A stretch of 64,000 nt of DNA from Halochromatium sp. (GCA_010912705.1 POWB01000019.1:39684-103683); one strand, 5' to 3'; positions 1-9,079 are shown, numbered from the stretch's first letter. Translations and numbers: made by a program. The notes: generated by a model from the letters alone, not told the origin.

Positions 1-1
1 A

Positions 2-103
2 GGCGACTTCACGCCGCCGTCGCGCTTCGTGCGTATGGTCTTCTTCACGCAAAACGTGCCTGAGATCACCCGGCAGTATAGCCGAGCCCAGTACGCTCCA
101 TAA
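2..103 (+). pseudogene. C-terminal piece of a choloylglycine hydrolase-family (Ntn) protein
   Basis: The first frame open at the window edge reads GDFTPPSRFVRMVFF and stops at TAA 101-103. GD(F/Y)xxPSRFVR is the conserved block of linear-amide C-N hydrolases (bile salt hydrolase / penicillin V acylase, Ntn fold). Family members normally continue for several tens of residues past SRFVR; here only about 23 follow before the stop. That suggests a C-terminally truncated gene, or a subfamily with a short tail. Only 34 codons are visible, so the N-terminal catalytic Cys cannot be checked. The motif match is seen; decay is inferred. Confidence 0.5.
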
Positions 104-187
104 CCCAAGCAGCATGCAGGCGACTTACGGCATACTTGGCGGAAAACAGAAAAGGCCGTCACTGCCTTGCCACCCGAGGATGCCCTG

Positions 188-2143
188 ATGGACGTCGAGC
201 TGATTGAAATACACGAGTTTCTCGCCAAGCATCCACCGTTCGAGCAGTTGCCCGCCGAGGCGCTCGAACAGCTTCCGCGCCAGCTCACCCTGCGCTACCT
301 GAAGCGCGGCTCTCACTTCCCGCCGGCAGACGATCAGGCGGCGCACCTCTACATTCTGCGTCGCGGCGCCATCGAGCTGCGCGATGGGCAGGGTGAACTC
401 GTCGGCAAGCTCGCCGAGGGCGATCTGTTCAGCGATGTCTGCCTCAGCAGCAGCGAGCGCAAGCGAGGCAAGAGCAAGACTGCCGGCAGCAACAGCAACG
501 ACAATAGCGAAAACAACGGCAGCGGCAGCAACGACAGCAGTAATAGCAAGCCCAGGCTTATCGGCGAAACGGTCGAAGACAGCCTGTTGTATTCGATGAC
601 CTGCACGCACTTCGAGCAGTTACGCGCCGCACATCCTGAGTTCGCCGAATACTTTGATGGCTCCACCACCAAGCGTCTACGCAAGGCCTTAGATGCTTTT
701 ACCGAAACCTCCGCCACCACCGGCGGACTCATGACCGTGACCGCGGGTGATCTCTTACGCCGCAAGCCGATCATGGCTAGCCCTGGCCTTAGCATCCGCG
801 AGGTCGCCAGCATCATGTCCGCCGAGCGCGTCTCAGCGCTGCTACTGATGGAGGATGAACGCCTCAGTGGCATCATCACCGATCGTGATCTGCGCAACCG
901 CTGTGTTGCCACCGGCCTGTCGACTGAACAGCCGGTCCGCGAGATCATGACCGCCGACATATCCACCATCGACTCCGACGCACTCGGTTTCGAGGCACTG
1001 ATACAGATGACTCGGCTCAATGTCCATCACCTGCCGGTGGTGGATGGCAAACGACTGCTCGGCATGCTCTCCACTAGCGACTTCACCCGCTTCCAAAGCA
1101 CTAGTGGCGTCTACCTGGTCGGCGATATCCACAAGGCTGAATCCGTCGCCACACTCGAGGCGATCAGCGCCAAGGTGCCCGAGCTGCAGGTACAACTGAT
1201 CAGCAGCGGCGCCACCGGCGGTCATGTCGGCCAGGCCGTGAGCGCCATCACCGACGCCATCACCAAACGCCTGCTCGAACTCGCCGAGGCCGAGCTAGGC
1301 CCGCCACCGGTGCCCTATGCCTGGCTGGTTGGCGGCTCTCAGGCACGCCGTGAGCAATCCTCGCATTCCGATCAGGACAATGCCCTGCTCATCGCCGACA
1401 ACATGAGCAAGGACGACGACCACTACTTCCGTCAGCTTGCCGAGCGCGTCAACGATGGACTTAACGCCTGTGGCTATATCTATTGCCCCGGCGAGGTGAT
1501 GGCCAAGACCGCCAACTGGCGCCAGCCGCTCAAGGCCTGGCAACAGTATTTCGAGAACTGGATCAAACGCCCCGATCCCAAGGCGCTGATGCTCGCCAGC
1601 GTCTTCTTCGATCTGCGCGCCCTACACGACCCCACTGGGCTGTTCGATGGACTGCATGAGCTGGTGCTCGAGCTCTCGCGCGACAATCGCATCTTCATTG
1701 CCTACATGGCGGCCAATGCCATCAAGCACCGGCCGCCGTTGGGATTCTTCCGCAACTTCGTGCTCATTCATGGTGGCGATCACAACCATACCTTCGACAT
1801 CAAGCACCGCGGCACCGTGCCGATCATCGATCTCGCCCGAGTCTATGCGCTCTCCAGCGGGCTGGCGCCGATCAACACCATCGAGCGACTCGAAGCCGCC
1901 TCCGAGACCGCCGCACTCAGCCACGACGGCGGCGCCAACCTGATCGACGCCTTCGAGTTGATCAATACCCTACGCATTCGCCACCAGGCCAACCAGCTGC
2001 GCAATGGTGAGAAGGCCGACAATTTCGTCGCCCCCGAACAGCTCTCACCGCTCGAGCGCGGCCATCTGAAGGATGCCTTCTTGCTCATCGACCGCATGCA
2101 AGAGACGCTCGGACAACGCTATCAAGCTGGACGTTTTGGATGA
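188..2143 (+). CDS. cNMP-binding / CBS / DUF294 nucleotidyltransferase-like regulator
   Basis: A putative signal-transduction protein of the DUF294 group. An N-terminal cyclic-nucleotide-binding-like domain (about 1-150) is followed by two CBS domains (about 180-305, with the ITDRDLRNR type signature). Next comes a DUF294 nucleotidyltransferase-like domain with GGSQARREQSSHSDQDNALL, the GG-S-x-x-R...D-x-D pattern, and then a DUF294 C-terminal domain. The start is placed at ATG 188 (MDVELIEIHEFL, typical of the family) rather than the upstream TTG at 167. The cNMP domain carries an unusual Ser/Asn/Gly-rich insert around residues 88-123. A DnaQ-type exonuclease follows 56 bp downstream, a pairing common in gammaproteobacteria. 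The substrate is unknown. Confidence 0.9.
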   Translation: MDVELIEIHEFLAKHPPFEQLPAEALEQLPRQLTLRYLKRGSHFPPADDQAAHLYILRRGAIELRDGQGELVGKLAEGDLFSDVCLSSSERKRGKSKTAGSNSNDNSENNGSGSNDSSNSKPRLIGETVEDSLLYSMTCTHFEQLRAAHPEFAEYFDGSTTKRLRKALDAFTETSATTGGLMTVTAGDLLRRKPIMASPGLSIREVASIMSAERVSALLLMEDERLSGIITDRDLRNRCVATGLSTEQPVREIMTADISTIDSDALGFEALIQMTRLNVHHLPVVDGKRLLGMLSTSDFTRFQSTSGVYLVGDIHKAESVATLEAISAKVPELQVQLISSGATGGHVGQAVSAITDAITKRLLELAEAELGPPPVPYAWLVGGSQARREQSSHSDQDNALLIADNMSKDDDHYFRQLAERVNDGLNACGYIYCPGEVMAKTANWRQPLKAWQQYFENWIKRPDPKALMLASVFFDLRALHDPTGLFDGLHELVLELSRDNRIFIAYMAANAIKHRPPLGFFRNFVLIHGGDHNHTFDIKHRGTVPIIDLARVYALSSGLAPINTIERLEAASETAALSHDGGANLIDAFELINTLRIRHQANQLRNGEKADNFVAPEQLSPLERGHLKDAFLLIDRMQETLGQRYQAGRFG

Positions 2144-2199
2144 GCGACCTTAGGGGCATTAGCATACTGCTTCTGAACCGCCAATAAGGATACCTCAGC

Positions 2200-2874
2200 A
2201 TGCGCGCGCCCTCGGAGGGACGTCGCCGCCATTGCTTGCGGCAGCTCGACCCCGGACCCTTGCGTGAGTATTTCGGGCGCCCGTTCCCATCGCCAGCGCT
2301 CGACTATCGCTGTGTCGACTATATCGCCCTCGATCTCGAGACCACCGGCCTCGACCACCGGCACGATCAGATACTAAGTGTTGGCTGGGTGCTGGTGCGG
2401 GGCCAGCGCATCGATCTCGCCAGTGCCCGCCACCGGCTGCTGCGCTGCGAGGGTGAGATCCCAGCCGAGACCGCCGTCATTCACCAGATCACCGATGATG
2501 AGGCCGCCACTGGGCAGCGTCTGAGCTGGGTCATGCGCGAGCTGCTCGACGTGCTCGCTGGCCGCGTACTCATCGCTCACCACGCCAAGATCGAGCTCAG
2601 CTTCCTTGATGCGGCCTGCCGCGACCTCTACGGCGCCGGACTACTGGTGCGTTCCGTGGATACCGAGATCTTGGCACGGAGAACCTTCGAGCGCCGCAAC
2701 ATCCCCTTCCGACCTTCCGAGCTGCGCTTGCACAGTCTCTGCGAGCGCTACAATCTGCCGCGCTACCGTGCCCATAATGCCTTCTACGATGCGCTTGCGG
2801 CAGCTGAGCTATTCCTCGCCCAAGTCGCCTATCGCGACAACGGCAACGGCTTTCGGCTTAGGGATCTTCTCTAA
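2200..2874 (+). CDS. DnaQ-family 3'-5' exonuclease (DEDDh)
   Basis: A stand-alone exonuclease of the DNA polymerase III epsilon superfamily. The Exo I motif is ALDLETTGL near residue 50, and the Exo III region YRAHNAFYDALAAAELFL near residue 195 supplies the DEDDh His and Asp. The 224-aa length suits a PA3232-like repair or RNA-processing exonuclease rather than replicative DnaQ. ATG 2200 is preceded by AAGGA at 2186-2190. The gene is probably co-transcribed with the DUF294 gene. The substrate (DNA or RNA) cannot be decided from sequence. Confidence 0.85.
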   Translation: MRAPSEGRRRHCLRQLDPGPLREYFGRPFPSPALDYRCVDYIALDLETTGLDHRHDQILSVGWVLVRGQRIDLASARHRLLRCEGEIPAETAVIHQITDDEAATGQRLSWVMRELLDVLAGRVLIAHHAKIELSFLDAACRDLYGAGLLVRSVDTEILARRTFERRNIPFRPSELRLHSLCERYNLPRYRAHNAFYDALAAAELFLAQVAYRDNGNGFRLRDLL

Positions 2875-2952
2875 CGCGCAGATTAAGATGCTCGGCCCAT
2901 GAGCCACCATTCTCACCGCCATCCTAAAGCGCGGGCCAACCTTCGTGGCGGA

Positions 2953-3369
2953 CTAGGCCGGTGGCTTCCAGAGCATATTGACGGTCTTCAGGCCGCTCGC
3001 CGGCACTGAGACTTGCTCGGTCTTGGTCTCGCCATCAACCGTCGCTGCTACCTGATAGCTTCCAGCCGGAAGCTTCACCAGAAGCCAGGGGCCATCAGCA
3101 TCAGTCGAAACCAGGGTATTGCCAGCAGCATCACGGATCACAACCTTTACTTCGGCCAAAAAATCACCATTGGTGTAGGCGAATACGAGCTTGAGCGAGT
3201 ACTGATCCTGCACGGCCTCGATCTCGGATCGGCCAGAGGCACCAACGCCTCCAGTGATAAAGGCAACCTCACCACCCGTATGATTGTCCGCACCAACAGA
3301 TCCGGATAACACCAGGGTGATCCCTGCTGCGCTGGCTAGATCGAAAACGAGTCTCTGAAATCGGCTCAT
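2953..3369 (-). CDS. Secreted protein with carboxypeptidase-regulatory-like beta-sandwich domain
   Basis: A 138-aa protein with an N-terminal hydrophobic signal region (about residues 1-27, cleavage probably after VGA). A beta-rich segment follows, with VVIRDAAGNTLVSTDADGPWLLVKLPAGSYQV, which looks like a CarboxypepD_reg or transthyretin-like fold. The start ATG is preceded by GGAGAG. It is probably periplasmic or secreted. No catalytic residues are apparent and function is unknown. The next gene upstream on the same strand also encodes a small secreted protein. Confidence 0.65.
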   Translation of the reverse strand: MSRFQRLVFDLASAAGITLVLSGSVGADNHTGGEVAFITGGVGASGRSEIEAVQDQYSLKLVFAYTNGDFLAEVKVVIRDAAGNTLVSTDADGPWLLVKLPAGSYQVAATVDGETKTEQVSVPASGLKTVNMLWKPPA

Positions 3370-3427
3370 CGGTTTTGCTCTCCAATTGATTCATCATGGG
3401 CACTGAAATAGTACCTCAGGGTGGAGC

Positions 3428-3445
3428 AAGTTGGGCGACTTGCCA
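3428..3445. repeat. Small inverted repeat (hairpin)
   Basis: GCAAGT and ACTTGC are separated by six bases, between two small secreted-protein genes on the minus strand. No T-run follows on either strand, so a terminator role is uncertain. Confidence 0.3.
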
Positions 3446-3554
3446 AGCTTGATGCCTTACTCGAGCAGCAGCAGGCAACAAAACCCGTTGTTAGTTGACC
3501 GCTGACAGGACGCAGAAGGCGAGCAAAAGGACATGGGCTTTGCCGACTATCACC

Positions 3555-3977
3555 TCAGCGACCGCTGTGCTCGATCAACAAGCTGATGGGTAAACTGACG
3601 TGACTACCCTCAACGACCGTTGGCGTCGCCAAACGCGCATAGAAATGCGCGGATTGATCCTGCCGATTGCGCCGCATTGGCTTGACCATGGCCTGCTCGA
3701 GCAGTTGACCATCGGCATCGATCAACGAGATGCGCACCTTGCCCGGGATCATGCCACGTTGCGGAATCACGCGCGCGACCTCACCGCTGACACGGATCGA
3801 CTCAAGATCATGCTTGACCCGGACTCGGCTAACATCATAGCGGCTCGATGATAGATGCTCGACCCTGATGCCATCGGCGCGATCACTCGAAGGTGGCGAC
3901 GCATAGGCTTGACTGGCGATCATACCCAATACGAGCATGAGGGCCATCTGATAAGACTGAGCTGGCGTGTTGAACAT
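3555..3977 (-). CDS. Small exported hypothetical protein
   Basis: About 140 aa from ATG 3977 (MFNTPAQSYQMALMLVLGM), chosen over an upstream codon at 4013 because AGGGG sits 10 bases ahead and the signal peptide then starts correctly. Cleavage is likely after SQAYA. The mature part is soluble and beta-rich (VKHDLESIRVSGEV, GKVRISLIDADGQLLEQ), which suggests an immunoglobulin-like fold. I do not recognise a named family. It lies upstream of the other small exported gene on the same strand. Confidence 0.55.
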   Translation of the reverse strand: MFNTPAQSYQMALMLVLGMIASQAYASPPSSDRADGIRVEHLSSSRYDVSRVRVKHDLESIRVSGEVARVIPQRGMIPGKVRISLIDADGQLLEQAMVKPMRRNRQDQSAHFYARLATPTVVEGSHVSLPISLLIEHSGR

Positions 3978-4092
3978 CGGGATATCCCCTGTGGTAAAAC
4001 GCAAAGAAAGCATCCATCAACGGCTTCCTGATTCGAGCGTCACTGTCCGGCAAGCGTCGGAAAGTAGAAAATGGACGGCAACTCATCATGAA

Positions 4093-4110
4093 CGCGGCTA
4101 TATAGCCGCG
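4093..4110. repeat. 18-bp perfect palindrome
   Basis: CGCGGCTATATAGCCGCG is perfectly self-complementary. It is followed at 4113-4124 by a second palindrome, CTCGAGCTCGAG. Both lie between the end of the RND operon (4192) and the next leftward gene (3977). It could end the efflux operon or act as an operator for the secreted-protein gene; no T-run follows. Confidence 0.5.
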
Positions 4111-4191
4111 GACTCGAGCTCGAGGCCCAAGGAAACCTCACTGAGGCCAGTGCATGCACCGCTTGCGGATCAACGGATCAGCTGACCTGGA

Positions 4192-4494
4192 TCAGTCAAG
4201 ATGACCAGCCGCAAGCAACGGCAGCAGCCAGTAATGCAGCCCGCTGCCGCTGAAATCGGCGCGCACGGCCTCGAGCAATGCGCGCGCGGTCGGCTCCGGC
4301 AGCTCGAGCAGAAACATCACCCGTCGGCTGCGTCCGGCCACCTGTTCGGCCAGGCTCATCGACTGCTCGGAAGAGCCATGACCGGCGATCGGCAGACTGG
4401 TAAAACCGGGCACCTCGGCGCGCTCGAGCAGCCATTCGGCTAGGCTGTCCTCGAGCTTCGGCGAGCAGATCAGATGCAGCAGACAATCAGTCAT
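4192..4494 (-). CDS. DUF3240 family protein (heavy-metal RND operon partner)
   Basis: A 100-aa cytosolic protein (MTDCLLHLICSPKLEDSLAEWL..., VPGFTSLPIAGHGSSEQ, SLAEQVAGRSRR, FSGSGLHYWLLPLL). It fits DUF3240, a PII-like or ferredoxin-like-fold family repeatedly found at the end of CusA/CzcA-type efflux operons. It is the last gene of the leftward efflux operon. Its biochemical role is not established; a metal-sensing or pump-modulating job is inference from context. Confidence 0.75.
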   Translation of the reverse strand: MTDCLLHLICSPKLEDSLAEWLLERAEVPGFTSLPIAGHGSSEQSMSLAEQVAGRSRRVMFLLELPEPTARALLEAVRADFSGSGLHYWLLPLLAAGHLD

Positions 4495-4622
4495 TCGCGG
4501 TCTCCAGTCAGGCCTATGATCAATTGGGCGATCACGTCGGTCAGCATCTTGACCGACGGGTTGCCGAGGCTCAGGTCAACAGTCATCGGATGAGTGGTGG
4601 TCGACTCCAGCATCGATGTCAT
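4491..4622 (-). CDS. Possible 43-codon small ORF coupled to DUF3240 gene
   Basis: Between the RND pump stop and the DUF3240 start an open frame runs from ATG 4622 (MTSMLESTTTHPMTVDLSLG...) to a TGA that overlaps the DUF3240 ATG as ATGA. The end reads LTDVIAQLIIGLTGDRE. The coupling overlap and the otherwise empty 158-bp gap favour coding. There is no Shine-Dalgarno before the first ATG and I recognise no homologue, so this is a weak call. Confidence 0.25.
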   Translation of the reverse strand: MTSMLESTTTHPMTVDLSLGNPSVKMLTDVIAQLIIGLTGDRE

Positions 4623-4652
4623 CCGTGGTCGCGGCCATCAGCATTGGCCCAC

Positions 4653-7600
4653 TCAACCGAAGCGCCGATACAGGATCGGCAGCAGCACCAGCGTCAGCAG
4701 CGTCGAGGAGACCAGCCCGCCGATGACGACGATCGCCAGCGGGCGCTGGATCTCGGAGCCGGGGCCGGTCGCGAACAGGAGCGGTGCCAAACCAAACGCG
4801 GCCGTGGTAGCCGTCATCAACACCGGTCGCAGGCGGCGCTTGGCGCCCTCGACGACCACCTCCTGCATCGGCCGCCCAAGCGCGCGCAGCTGGTTGAACC
4901 AGGTCACCAACATGACCCCGTTGAGCACCGCGATGCCGAGCAGCGCGATGAAGCCAACCGAAGCCGGTACCGACAGGTACTCGCCGGTGACGGCCAAGGC
5001 CACCACGCCGCCGATCAGCGCAAAGGGGATATTCGAGAGCACCAGCAGCGACTGGCGCAGCGAGCCGAAGGTCGAGAACAGGACCAAGAAGATCAGCAAC
5101 AGCGCCACCGGCACCACCAGCGCTAAGCGCGCAGCGGCCCGCTGCTGGTTCTCGAACTCACCGCCCCATTCGATCCAATAGCCGACCGGCAGCTGGATCT
5201 GTTCGGCCACGGCCGCGCGCGCCTCTTCGACGAAGCCGACCAGATCACGCCCGCTGCCAACATTGGCGATCGCCGTCGACATGCGGTTGCCAAGCTCGCG
5301 CGAGAGCACCACCGGCCCCTCGACGCGCTCGATGCGGACCAGGTTCTCGACCGGCACCGAGCGCCCATCCGGCAACGCCAATTGCAGCCCACGGAAGCGC
5401 GCCGGCGAGGCTCGCAGCGCCTCGGAGGCACGGATCACCAGCGGCCGGCGCTTGCCCTCACGATAGATGGTGCCAACCTCAAGCCCCTCGATCTGGGCGC
5501 GCAGCATCGCCGCCAGGGCGTCGGCATCGACCCCAAGGCGGCCGGCCTCGAGCCGATCGACGACCAGGTTCAGGTACTGCGCACCCTCATTCTTCGGTGT
5601 GAAGACATCCTCGGCGCCGTCGAGCTGCTCAAGCACCGTGACGATCTCCTCGGTGATCCGATTCAGCTCATCCTGGTTGCCGCCGAAGACCTTGACCGCG
5701 AGATCGCCACGGACGCCGGTGAGCATCTCCGAGACGCGCATCTCAATCGGCTGGGTGAACGCGTAGTCGAGACCTGGGAAGCCCTCGAGCACCCTGCGGA
5801 TCGCATCGACGAGCTCATCCTTGGTCTCAAAGCGCCAGTCCTCGCGCGGCGCCAGGATCAGGAAGCTATCGGTCTGATTCAGCCCCATCGGGTCCAGGCC
5901 CAGCTCATCGGAGCCGGTGCGCGCTACGACCCCGCGGACCTCAGGCACCGCTTGCATGATTGCCTGCTGCACGCGCAGGTCGATGTCGAGCGATTGCTCT
6001 AGGTTGATCGACGGCAACTTCTCCAGCTGCACAATCAGATCGCCCTCGTCCATGGTCGGCATGAAGGTCTTGCCGACGCGCAGATAGAGCGCGCCGGCAC
6101 TGACCAGCAGTGCCACGGCCAGACCGACGATCAACCATTCGCGCTTGAGCGCCCAGGTCAGCGATGGGCCATAGACCTTGAGCAGCTGGCGTACGATCCA
6201 AGGCTCCTGGGCACCGCCCTTGCCGAGCAGATAGGAGGCCAGTACCGGGATCACCGTCAGCGACAGCAGCAGCGCACTCGCCAGCGCGAAGACGATGGTC
6301 AGCGCCACCGGTACGAACAGCTTGCCTTCGAGCCCCTGCAGGGTCAGCAGCGGCAGGAACACGATGACGATGATCAGGGTGCCTGAGGCGACCGGGAGGG
6401 CCACCTCGCGCGTCGCCCGATAGATTAGATGCAGCCGCGGCAGCCTGCGTGCGCCGGTCTCGGAGGTATTAGTGCCGTGACGGGCAAGCTGAGTGACGAC
6501 GTTCTCGACCACCACCACGGCCGAATCGACCAGCATGCCGATCGCGATCGCCAAGCCGCCAAGCGACATCAGGTTGGCCGAAAGTCCGAACACCCGCATC
6601 AGCACGAAGGTCGCGAGCGCCGCCAGCGGCAGGATCAGGGCTACCGTCAACGCCGCACGCAGGTCACCAAGAAAGAGCACCAACAGCAGCACGACCAGCA
6701 CCACCGCCTGCACCAAGGCCATGCTCACCGTCGACACCGCTCGATCGACCAGCACGCCGCGATCGTAGAAGACATCGATCTCGATGCCCTCAGGCAGGCC
6801 GGCCGCGAGCTCATCAAGCTTGGCTTGGACGCCCGCGACCAGCTTGCGCGCATTGGCGCCGCGCAGTCCGAGCACCAGCCCTTCGACAGCCTCGCCTTCG
6901 CCGTTGCGCGTCACCGCCCCATAGCGGGTCAGCGCGGCGCGGCGCACCTCCGCCACGTCAGCGACGCGCACCGGCTGGCCGGCATCGCCGCCGACCACGA
7001 TCGCGGCCAGATCATCCAAGGTCTCGATCGCGCCCTCGCTGCGCACCAGCAGGACCTCCTCGCCATCATCGAGCCGCCCGGCGCCGTCGTTGCGGTTGTT
7101 GGCCTCGATCGTCGCGCGCAGCTGCCCCAGACTGATGCCATAGGCGCTCATCCTCGCGTTGTCGGGCTCGACCTCGAAGGTGGTCACGAAGCCGCCGAGG
7201 GAGTTGACATCGGCGACGCCAGTCACCGAGCGCAGCGCTGGGCGGATGGTCCAGTCGAGCAGGTCGCGTTTCTCAGCCAGCGTCAGCGAGTCGCCTTCGA
7301 TGCTGAACATGAACATCTCGCCCAGCGGCGTGGTCAGCGGCGCGAGTCCACCCTCGATGCCGGCCGGCAGGTCGCCACGGATCGACGCTAGCCGCTCCGA
7401 GACCTGCTGGCGCGCCCAGTAGATATCGGTGCCTTCTGCGAAGTCGACGGTGATGTCGGTGAGCCCGTACTTGGCGATCGATCGCAGCATGACCTGATTC
7501 GGGATACCGAGCATCTCGATCTCGATCAGGCTGGTGATCCGAGTCTCGATCTCTTCGGGCGTCATCCCCGGTGCCTTCATCACCACCTTGACCTGCGGCA

Positions 7601-7730
7601 CCGAGACGTCCGGGAAGGCATCGATCGGGGTCTGCTGGAAGGCGCGCCAGCCGGCACCGACCAGGGCCAGGACCACCAGCAACATCAGCAGCCGCTGCGT
7701 GAGCGCGAATCCGATCAGACGAGCAAACAT
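4653..7730 (-). CDS. Heavy-metal efflux RND permease (CusA/CzcA family)
   Basis: A 1025-aa inner-membrane proton-driven pump of the HME-RND group that exports metal cations through a tripartite complex. It shows the family N-terminus (TPIDAFPDVSVPQVKV), two large periplasmic loops, and about 12 membrane helices. The TM4 block AIGMLVDSAVVVVENV holds the charged Asp/Glu of the proton relay. Its ATG overlaps the TGA of the fusion-protein gene (TGATG), so the two are translationally coupled. The motif does not let me assign copper, silver, zinc or nickel. It belongs to the five-gene leftward operon 11252-4192. Confidence 0.93.
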   Translation of the reverse strand: MFARLIGFALTQRLLMLLVVLALVGAGWRAFQQTPIDAFPDVSVPQVKVVMKAPGMTPEEIETRITSLIEIEMLGIPNQVMLRSIAKYGLTDITVDFAEGTDIYWARQQVSERLASIRGDLPAGIEGGLAPLTTPLGEMFMFSIEGDSLTLAEKRDLLDWTIRPALRSVTGVADVNSLGGFVTTFEVEPDNARMSAYGISLGQLRATIEANNRNDGAGRLDDGEEVLLVRSEGAIETLDDLAAIVVGGDAGQPVRVADVAEVRRAALTRYGAVTRNGEGEAVEGLVLGLRGANARKLVAGVQAKLDELAAGLPEGIEIDVFYDRGVLVDRAVSTVSMALVQAVVLVVLLLVLFLGDLRAALTVALILPLAALATFVLMRVFGLSANLMSLGGLAIAIGMLVDSAVVVVENVVTQLARHGTNTSETGARRLPRLHLIYRATREVALPVASGTLIIVIVFLPLLTLQGLEGKLFVPVALTIVFALASALLLSLTVIPVLASYLLGKGGAQEPWIVRQLLKVYGPSLTWALKREWLIVGLAVALLVSAGALYLRVGKTFMPTMDEGDLIVQLEKLPSINLEQSLDIDLRVQQAIMQAVPEVRGVVARTGSDELGLDPMGLNQTDSFLILAPREDWRFETKDELVDAIRRVLEGFPGLDYAFTQPIEMRVSEMLTGVRGDLAVKVFGGNQDELNRITEEIVTVLEQLDGAEDVFTPKNEGAQYLNLVVDRLEAGRLGVDADALAAMLRAQIEGLEVGTIYREGKRRPLVIRASEALRASPARFRGLQLALPDGRSVPVENLVRIERVEGPVVLSRELGNRMSTAIANVGSGRDLVGFVEEARAAVAEQIQLPVGYWIEWGGEFENQQRAAARLALVVPVALLLIFLVLFSTFGSLRQSLLVLSNIPFALIGGVVALAVTGEYLSVPASVGFIALLGIAVLNGVMLVTWFNQLRALGRPMQEVVVEGAKRRLRPVLMTATTAAFGLAPLLFATGPGSEIQRPLAIVVIGGLVSSTLLTLVLLPILYRRFG

Positions 7731-9079
7731 CAGCCGGCGGCTCCTTGCTCGGAATCGGTACCGGCTTCAGGAGTAGGCTCGGTATCAGGTTCAGGAGCGA
7801 CACCAATAGGGTCAGGATCGGCACCAACATCGGCCCCGCCGCCAAGCCAGGCCGCCTTGAGCTCGACCACGCCCTTGACCACAACCCGATCCGATGCCGC
7901 GAGCGAGCCCGTGACCACGGTCTCTCCCTCTTCCTCGGCGATCAGCCGCACCGAGATCGGCTCAAAACCGCCCTCGCGTGCGACGAACAGCATGGCCTCG
8001 CCGGCCTGGCGCACGACCGCCGCGGCCGGCACCCGCCAGCGGCCGCCCGCCTCGGTGGTTGCGGCGAGCTGTACCTCGATGAACTGGCCTGGACGCAGCC
8101 GCTCGGCACCATCGGCCACCTCGGCGCGCACCAGCACGCCCTGGTCCTGACTATGGACCAGGCGACCGATGGTGATGATGCGCCCCTCGATGCCAAGCGT
8201 CGGCAGCAGCGCCCGGTCACCCGGCGCGAGGCCCGCGACCCGGTCGACCGGCACATGCACCTCAATCCACAGAGGCTTGAGGTCGGCGATGCGATACAGC
8301 GGCGTCGCCGCAGTCAATGATTCGCCGGTGCTGACCATCTGCTCCAGCACCACACCCGCGATCGGCGCACGCACGGGCAGACTGGTGGTCAGGGTGCGAC
8401 TGCGGGCGAGGGTATCGAGGTCAGCCGCCGACATCCCAGCCAGCGCCAGCACCTGGCGGCGCTGCTCGACCATAGTGGCAAGCTCGTCGCGACGCGCCTG
8501 GCTCTCGAGCAGCCGCCGCTCGGCGATCACCCCTTCGCGCTGCAGCATGCGATCGCGCGTCACTTCGCTCTCGGCCAATGCCAAGCGGGTCAAAGATTCG
8601 AGATAGTCGCTCTGCGCCGAGACCAGGTCTGGGCTCTGCAGACGCGCCATGATCTGCCCTGCAGCCACGCGTTCGCCCTCGGCGACCAGCAGCGTCTCGA
8701 CCACCCCGGCCTTGCGTGCCGCCACCACCCGCAGCTGCGGATTCGGCACCGCGACGCGCGCCGGATAGCGGCGGGTCAACGTGGTTTCAGCCGGTTGTGG
8801 GGCGGCCAGCTCGATGCCGAAGCGGTCCTGCTCGGCCGGCGATAGCGGGATTTGATCGACCGCTGTAGCGGTTGTGGCGCCCATTGCGATCAACACAATG
8901 AGGCTTACCATCAGGGCGGGGTTGCGCCTCGAGCTGAGCGGCCAAGCGAAGGTCCCACACTGCTGACGCTTGCCAACCAAGAAAGACGCCCAACTCCGCG
9001 CTAATGACAACGCATTGGTTGGCGTTTCCCGAGCAGCATTCGGCTGCTGCAAGCGAAGGTAAGGGTTAGAGCAGATCAT
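7730..9079 (-). CDS. Membrane fusion protein of the RND efflux system (CusB/CzcB type)
   Basis: A periplasmic adaptor linking the RND pump to TolC. Visible are a barrel-sandwich segment (VVAARKAGVVETLLVAEGERVAAGQ), an alpha-hairpin rich in Arg/Glu/Leu, the second lipoyl half (LTTSLPVRAPIAGVVLEQMV) and beta-barrel regions. ATG 9079 overlaps the TolC stop (TAATG) and gives 449 aa. The classical signal peptide (SSRRNPALMVSLIVLIAMG...ATA) begins about 50 codons later, so a downstream non-ATG start near 8960 is also possible. The C-terminus is acidic and repetitive (Pro/Glu/Asp), with no visible CzcB-type His-rich metal site. Confidence 0.9.
   Translation of the reverse strand: MICSNPYLRLQQPNAARETPTNALSLARSWASFLVGKRQQCGTFAWPLSSRRNPALMVSLIVLIAMGATTATAVDQIPLSPAEQDRFGIELAAPQPAETTLTRRYPARVAVPNPQLRVVAARKAGVVETLLVAEGERVAAGQIMARLQSPDLVSAQSDYLESLTRLALAESEVTRDRMLQREGVIAERRLLESQARRDELATMVEQRRQVLALAGMSAADLDTLARSRTLTTSLPVRAPIAGVVLEQMVSTGESLTAATPLYRIADLKPLWIEVHVPVDRVAGLAPGDRALLPTLGIEGRIITIGRLVHSQDQGVLVRAEVADGAERLRPGQFIEVQLAATTEAGGRWRVPAAAVVRQAGEAMLFVAREGGFEPISVRLIAEEEGETVVTGSLAASDRVVVKGVVELKAAWLGGGADVGADPDPIGVAPEPDTEPTPEAGTDSEQGAAG

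Noticed and set aside
4524..5126. Long plus-strand frame (200 codons) rich in Arg/Gln/His
   Set aside because: It is antisense to the 3' part of the RND pump gene; its composition is that of a GC-rich shadow frame, with no motif.
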